DNA from: Phascolomyces articulosus
Lineage: Eukaryota > Mucoromycota > Mucoromycetes > Mucorales > Lichtheimiaceae
NCBI GenBank assembly: GCA_025677815.1
Contig: JAIXMP010000022.1
Span: forward strand, 434,001-498,000
Length of the DNA stretch: 64,000 nucleotides
Direction of reading: 5' to 3'
The first letter of the stretch is position 1; every line of letters starts with the position of its first letter. The notes beneath the pieces were generated by a model. The model saw only the letters and a list, made by a program, of their open reading frames with translations, was not told where the DNA came from and did no database searches. Shown here piece by piece: positions 59,892 through 64,000 of the stretch. The position numbers and the translations under genes were made by a program.

Positions 59892-60560
59892 ATGTTGAAC
59901 ATTATCAAGACACTCTCTCTCCTTGCTTTCGCTGGCGTTAGCTTGGCTGCTCCTACTACTTCATCTGGTGATGTTACAGTGACCATCAAGAACTCCTGTA
60001 GTAATGATCTCCGTGTTTACAAGTTGGATAATGGTCAAGGTGGTGCAAAGACATCCCAGGAAATCTCTTCTGGCTCTTCCGTTGATTATAAAGTCGATTC
60101 CAAATGGGCCGGCCGTTTTTGGGGTTGTCGTCAAGGTGAAGCCAAATGTGACCAGTATGGTTCTGCAGTTTCTCTCGCAGAATTCTTGTTTAAGGGTTAC
60201 GCAAATGCTGATTTTTACGATATTTCCTTTGTCGATGGTTTCAATATCCCCATGAGCATCAAACCTGATGGAAAGGCTGGTAACGGTTACAATTGTGGTG
60301 CTCCTACTTGTTCTACTCTTCCATCCTGTCCTAAGGAGCTTCAAGGTGATAAAGGCGCATGTAAGAGTGCATGTAATGCATTTGGTACCGATGAATACTG
60401 CTGCACTGGTGATTACAATGATCCCAAGAAATGTAAAGCGAGTCAGTACGCTGATAAGTTCAAGTCAGGTTGTCCTGATGCTTATAGCTATGCCTACGAT
60501 GATGCTAAGAGCACTTTTGGTTGTAAGGCTACCAAGTATACAGTCACCTTCTGTCCATAA
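59892..60560 (+). CDS. Secreted thaumatin-like protein, copy 2
   Basis: Single exon, 222 residues. Signal peptide MLNIIKTLSLLAFAGVSLA, then APTTSSGDVTVTIKNSC. Family segments are YDISFVDGFNIPM, YNCGAPTC, CPKELQGDKGACKSAC, GTDEYCCTG and YTVTFCP, with the same cysteines as the copy at 28343-29005. Most differences between the copies are conservative (for example AFAGAC versus AFAGVS in the signal region). Codon choice differs at many third positions, so the duplication is not very recent. Extracellular location is expected. Whether it acts on glucans or is an antimicrobial or coat protein cannot be told. Confidence 0.95.
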   Translation: MLNIIKTLSLLAFAGVSLAAPTTSSGDVTVTIKNSCSNDLRVYKLDNGQGGAKTSQEISSGSSVDYKVDSKWAGRFWGCRQGEAKCDQYGSAVSLAEFLFKGYANADFYDISFVDGFNIPMSIKPDGKAGNGYNCGAPTCSTLPSCPKELQGDKGACKSACNAFGTDEYCCTGDYNDPKKCKASQYADKFKSGCPDAYSYAYDDAKSTFGCKATKYTVTFCP

Positions 60561-60908
60561 AAAGCATACATATATTTGTATACTTTAATCTCCTTCCTCG
60601 TTCTATTTATTAGCTACATCTTAAAAGAAACATATTTAAAATAGAATATACCCTTTTTATTCACATTTTGTATTCTAAAAGTATTTTACTTATTTAAAGG
60701 AGAAATGAATAAAAGCCGCTGGTCTGCTTTTGATGTTCAACAATACTTCAATAAAGCCTTGTATATATTTGACAGCTGTGATCATGTCTATGAGAAGAGG
60801 GTATTAATAAGAAATAATTTCTGACACAAAGTTCAGCAACATTCTCCTATATATAATCCCGATAATCAAAAGGGATCACTTTCAAAGCGCTTGGACAAAC
60901 TTTTTAGC
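60561..60908. other. Intergenic between thaumatin-like gene 2 and ERH
   Basis: 348 bp holding the thaumatin 3' UTR and the ERH promoter and leader. No separate gene seen. Confidence 0.5.
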
Positions 60909-61835
60909 ATGGTGAGTTTTTCGAATGCACGATCCACTCATATAGTGAACCATTTATTCATGTATGTCTCGTATTTTTTTTTTTAGTTTCACACGATCCT
61001 TTTAACGCAACCTGGGCCGCAAGTCAGGTAATCCATAAAAAATATTGACGATTATGTTTTTTTAAAATTAGAGATTTATGTTTGATTGATCAAAAAGAAC
61101 TAACCATTATGGAAAAAAAACTACTAGTTCTCGTGTATATTAGTAAGTGTATATTCATTTAGCTACGAGCGTTTAATCTTTATATGAGAATCAAAAACGG
61201 TTCTAAATAATGTTCTTTTTTCCTTCCACCAATCCTCCCAACTTCCATAAAGTGACTTTGATACGGTAGCGCAAGCTATGGATCGTAAGTTTTGAAATTA
61301 CTATAGCCAAGTTCATTTCTGATTGTAGCAGTTGTCCCCTTATTTTTAATATACTGACGCAATATTCATTTTTTTTGGGTCGAGGTTGAATAGGTATTGC
61401 TGGTCTTTATGAATCATTTCTGCAACGCGAAAATCCTGGAATGCACCAAATCCAATACAGGTAAATATACACTTTTACAATATAACCGACATGGAAAAGG
61501 AAAGAGAAGGGGGACGGGGATCGAGATGAGAGATAATATATTTATAACTTTTGAACCTTTATTTCAAAATTAGAGCCGAAGATTTATTACAATTCATTGA
61601 TTCATACAAGGAATTTGTTGCTTTGGTATTTGAACCATCAAGTCAAAAATATATACCAAAAGATAAAGAATGGTTAAAGACAAAGCTGGTCGAACATTTA
61701 ACTCGACAACAACAACGAGGATCAAATCCTTCATCACCATCACAGCAACGTCAACGATTTCCAAATCAACACCCACCATCTTATCATCGAAGTCCTCGCT
61801 CACAGTCTCGATCAAGATATAATAATAATTGGTAG
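60909..61835 (+). CDS. ERH: Enhancer of rudimentary homolog (ERH) with Ser/Arg tail
   Basis: Exons 60909-60911 (ATG only), 60987-61027, 61253-61284, 61394-61460, 61574-61835; 405 nt, 134 residues. The product starts MFHTILLTQPGPQ and continues DFDTVAQAMDRIAGLYESFL, IQYRAEDLLQFIDSYKEF, ALVFEPSSQKYIPKDKEWLK and KLVEHLTRQQ. This follows the small ERH family, including the HTILL start and the KxWLK end. ERH is a dimeric nuclear protein working in mRNA processing and elimination of meiotic or other transcripts (Erh1 in fission yeast). It is about 30 residues longer than the ~104-residue animal protein, because of a Gln/Ser/Pro/Arg tail (SYHRSPRSQSRSRYNNNW). The ATG stands alone in its exon, and exons 3 and 2 are also short (32 and 41 nt). 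Confidence 0.93.
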
Positions 61836-62184
61836 TTGAACAGTCCAATGATAAAGACACACACGCACACATACACATATCCATATACCACCACTCCCAC
61901 TATCACGCTCTTTTGACAAGAAAGATTTTTTTTTACAAATTATGGTATAAAGATTATATTGAACACAACAACTAAAAAAACAATACATTAAATAAAAAAA
62001 AATATAATAATTATTAGAGTTTGTCTTATGTTAAATAAGTGCATGGGTTGAATGGATAACTAGTATAATCATATGGTACATATCATTGGAATCATAAATA
62101 TTATTTATTACAAGTTATTTTTTTTTATTTTAGGACCTTTTTTGGTTCGAGTGATATAAATACATGTATCTACTTTTTCGTTGT
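61836..62184. other. Convergent 3' flanks
   Basis: 349 bp between the stop codons of ERH and the dioxygenase gene; AT-rich, no gene seen. Confidence 0.55.
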
Positions 62185-63441
62185 TTATAAAAGTCTATCC
62201 TTATCTTCTGAAGTTAAGCGAAGAGTTCTAGCTCTGCTTTTATAATCATCCCAAGGGAAATAAGCACCACAGATACGACGATGGCCAGTAAATGCGCTAC
62301 GTCCATGAAGTACACGCCAATTATCAAACAATACAACGCGACCAGGTGCTAATGGTTCCCATAATTCATTTTCTGATTTCTTGAGAAGATCGTTCCACAT
62401 GAATAAAGCATCATAGAATGCTTCCAATTGACTCGAGCTCAAATGATCCAAAGCGGATCGATCATCATTATTGTATCGTATTTGGAATAATTCACCATCA
62501 GGACCATGGTTCAAAATAGGATAAGCGCGTGGTGTAGGAACAATCAAGACATTTTCATCACCAGCAGAGTGAGTAGGGACCAATGTGGATGCTAATGTAC
62601 GATAAGCTTCTGGTGATTTTTCCTTCAACTGACGAGCCACATGGAAACCATCGACGAACAAGGAATCACCTCCTTTACCACTGAATTCAAGTTTATGGAA
62701 CATTTGCATGCCAGCAGGTTCAGTGAAATAAGTATTGTCTGTATGAGCTCCCAAAGCCAATGTTGTATAAGCAGTATCAGCATGAGCCAAATCCGCGGTA
62801 AAAGACCACATGCCCTTGGAATAATGAGTTTCACGCAAGAAACTAACGCGTCTTGCTAGTTCTTCAGTAGCTTCCACAGTGGTCGGTACACCATCCACAA
62901 AACCAATACCATACACTTCGAGGTTATTTAACCATTGACGCAAACCATCATCTGAATCCATGACAGCTTCGTGTTCCACCACAGGTAAAGGATTCAATGA
63001 TGGAGCATCCCATAAGATGGGTTTCTTTCCCTGCAAAGGTTCAGCTGTACGCATCACGGGACTGTAAGAATGGGTATGGAGCCAATCCCACGCATAGTTG
63101 GATCGGTGACCATCGGGCCAGGTCACTTCTAAACCTTCAGGGGTGCTGTCAACGGCCGTGGGTTCAATGTCGCGAGGAATGGAAAATGTGTCCACCAATC
63201 GTTGTCGTGTAGTAGCATGATAACATTGTTCACAATGACAATGATCACGAAGCCAGAAATGGTGAAAAACAGACGTCTTGCGAGCATTCCAGTCTAAATA
63301 GATTTGTTTGTCATTGGCAATACCAGCACGTTGAGGTACGTTGCCTGAACCAGCAAGTTGTTTACGTGCACTGGGTTTATGTAAACGAGTTGCTGTAGTG
63401 GAAAAACAGCGACGACCTGTTTGTAATAAAAAGCGATTCAT
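62185..63441 (-). CDS. Trimethyllysine dioxygenase-like 2-oxoglutarate/Fe(II) oxygenase
   Basis: Single exon, 418 residues. I start at ATG 63441 (MNRFLLQTGRRCFSTTATRL), which gives a mitochondrial-type transit sequence. An N-terminal zinc-binding module reads FHHFWLRDHCHCEQCYHATT, as in trimethyllysine and gamma-butyrobetaine dioxygenases. The catalytic domain has the iron ligands His-x-Asp in GAHTDNTYFTEPAG and the distal His in RVLHGRSAF, with Arg in GHRRICGAYF for 2-oxoglutarate. HTDNTYF with EPAGMQMFH favours trimethyllysine dioxygenase, the first step of carnitine synthesis, over gamma-butyrobetaine dioxygenase, but the sister activity cannot be excluded. It converges on ERH. Confidence 0.9.
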   Translation of the reverse strand: MNRFLLQTGRRCFSTTATRLHKPSARKQLAGSGNVPQRAGIANDKQIYLDWNARKTSVFHHFWLRDHCHCEQCYHATTRQRLVDTFSIPRDIEPTAVDSTPEGLEVTWPDGHRSNYAWDWLHTHSYSPVMRTAEPLQGKKPILWDAPSLNPLPVVEHEAVMDSDDGLRQWLNNLEVYGIGFVDGVPTTVEATEELARRVSFLRETHYSKGMWSFTADLAHADTAYTTLALGAHTDNTYFTEPAGMQMFHKLEFSGKGGDSLFVDGFHVARQLKEKSPEAYRTLASTLVPTHSAGDENVLIVPTPRAYPILNHGPDGELFQIRYNNDDRSALDHLSSSQLEAFYDALFMWNDLLKKSENELWEPLAPGRVVLFDNWRVLHGRSAFTGHRRICGAYFPWDDYKSRARTLRLTSEDKDRLL

Positions 63442-63725
63442 GAAGAATGGAATAAACAAAAAAGAAGGTGGAAGAAGTGTGAGCGAGTGCGGAGGAAAAA
63501 GGTGGGGTCGAAGAAGTTAGAAAAAAAAATCAGATGAGGTGCCGTATAGTATCCCACTTTTGGGGGCACTCGGATTCTGTTTTTGCTTTTTTTTTACAAA
63601 AATGAATTGCTCTCTATTTCACAAATGAGTTGATTATCAATTAGTGTAAAACCTTGTCATACATTTAGGCCATGCTTGTGTGCACTTGTTTATTTATTCG
63701 CATAGTGTCCCCTTGTTGCCTTGAC
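63442..63725. other. Upstream of dioxygenase gene
   Basis: 284 bp up to the dispersed repeat. It contains the dioxygenase promoter on the minus strand. No gene seen. Confidence 0.5.
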
Positions 63726-64000
63726 AACAAACCCAGACAGACGAATACAACTTGATCAACACAACCAACGACGGATACATTGAATGATAGATCGGGATAA
63801 AGCCTAAAAATTGTTTGTCTTTTGGATCCAAATGATAGAATACACAAATAATAATATAGGAGCAGAGATTGATTGGCTACTTGTCCATGAATAAAAAAGT
63901 CTGAATTACATATTTATAATATATTTTACTTTATTTTTGTTGTATAAACTCTTCATATTCAAACACCATATGTGCAGGAATTTGTAATTAAATTCGACCT
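63726..64000 (-). repeat. Dispersed repeat, copy 3 (cut by window edge)
   Basis: The reverse complement matches about 2360-2653 of copy 1, with more substitutions than copy 2 shows. Relative to copies 1 and 2 it lacks about 17 bases (GTTTCTTGAAATTTTCA) near 63925. Similarity to copy 1 ends near 63726. The repeat runs off the window end. Confidence 0.8.

Noticed and set aside
63442..63459. Longer N-terminus for the dioxygenase
   Set aside because: The upstream codon is TTG, not ATG; the ATG at 63441 gives a good mitochondrial presequence.
63665..63847. 60-codon minus frame at the repeat
   Set aside because: It spans the dispersed repeat and its edge; the matching frame in copy 1 is disrupted, so it is not treated as a gene.

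Overview
This window looks like nuclear DNA of a filamentous fungus, most likely an early-diverging Mucoromycota/Mucorales species. The reasons are AT-rich intergenic DNA, many short GT-AG introns (mostly 65-170 nt), long poly-A/T runs, and a gene set with calcineurin B, WDR5/Swd3, bifunctional ADE17-type purine enzyme, ERH, trimethyllysine dioxygenase and fungal thaumatin-like proteins. No rRNA, tRNA or CRISPR array was seen. The species cannot be fixed from the sequence alone.

Layout. 1-15.4 kb holds the 3' end of one ABCB (P-glycoprotein-like) exporter gene, about 6 kb of gene-poor DNA with an inverted pair of dispersed repeats, a decayed ABCB pseudogene, and a complete eight-exon ABCB exporter. 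16.7-18.5 kb is a short-chain dehydrogenase. 19.9-20.6 kb is a broken paralogue of a small fungal family. 21.9-26.5 kb is a convergent pair: an ankyrin-repeat protein and a WDR5-like WD40 protein. 28.3-29.0 kb is a secreted thaumatin-like protein. 31.8-45.4 kb is the gene-dense core: universal stress protein, unknown membrane protein, PPIL4-like cyclophilin/RRM protein, acidic protein, calcineurin B, ADE17-type enzyme, SANT-domain protein and a secretory metallophosphoesterase. 46.1-48.0 kb is a dead 5'-truncated LINE next to orphan 3' exons of an unknown gene. 48.3-51.0 kb is an amino-acid/GABA-type permease. 53.8-58.1 kb is a second complete ABCB exporter on the minus strand. 59.9-63.4 kb holds a second thaumatin-like gene, ERH and trimethyllysine dioxygenase. 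The window ends inside a third copy of the dispersed repeat.

How the parts relate. The strongest theme is a local expansion of full-length ABCB exporters: two complete genes, one gene cut by the window edge and one pseudogene. They share intron positions, so they come from one ancestor, but they differ in intron number. A second theme is unusual gene structure. There are very small coding exons (17 nt in an ABC exporter, 25 nt in the phosphatase, 22 nt and possibly 4 nt in the permease), and two genes whose first coding exon is only the ATG. Two of the microexons carry functional motifs: the ABC A-loop tyrosine and the phosphatase GDxVDRG metal motif. Spliced gene models were built by hand from GT/AG sites, family similarity and reading-frame closure. 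Total coding length is a multiple of three in every complete model, but none has transcript support here.
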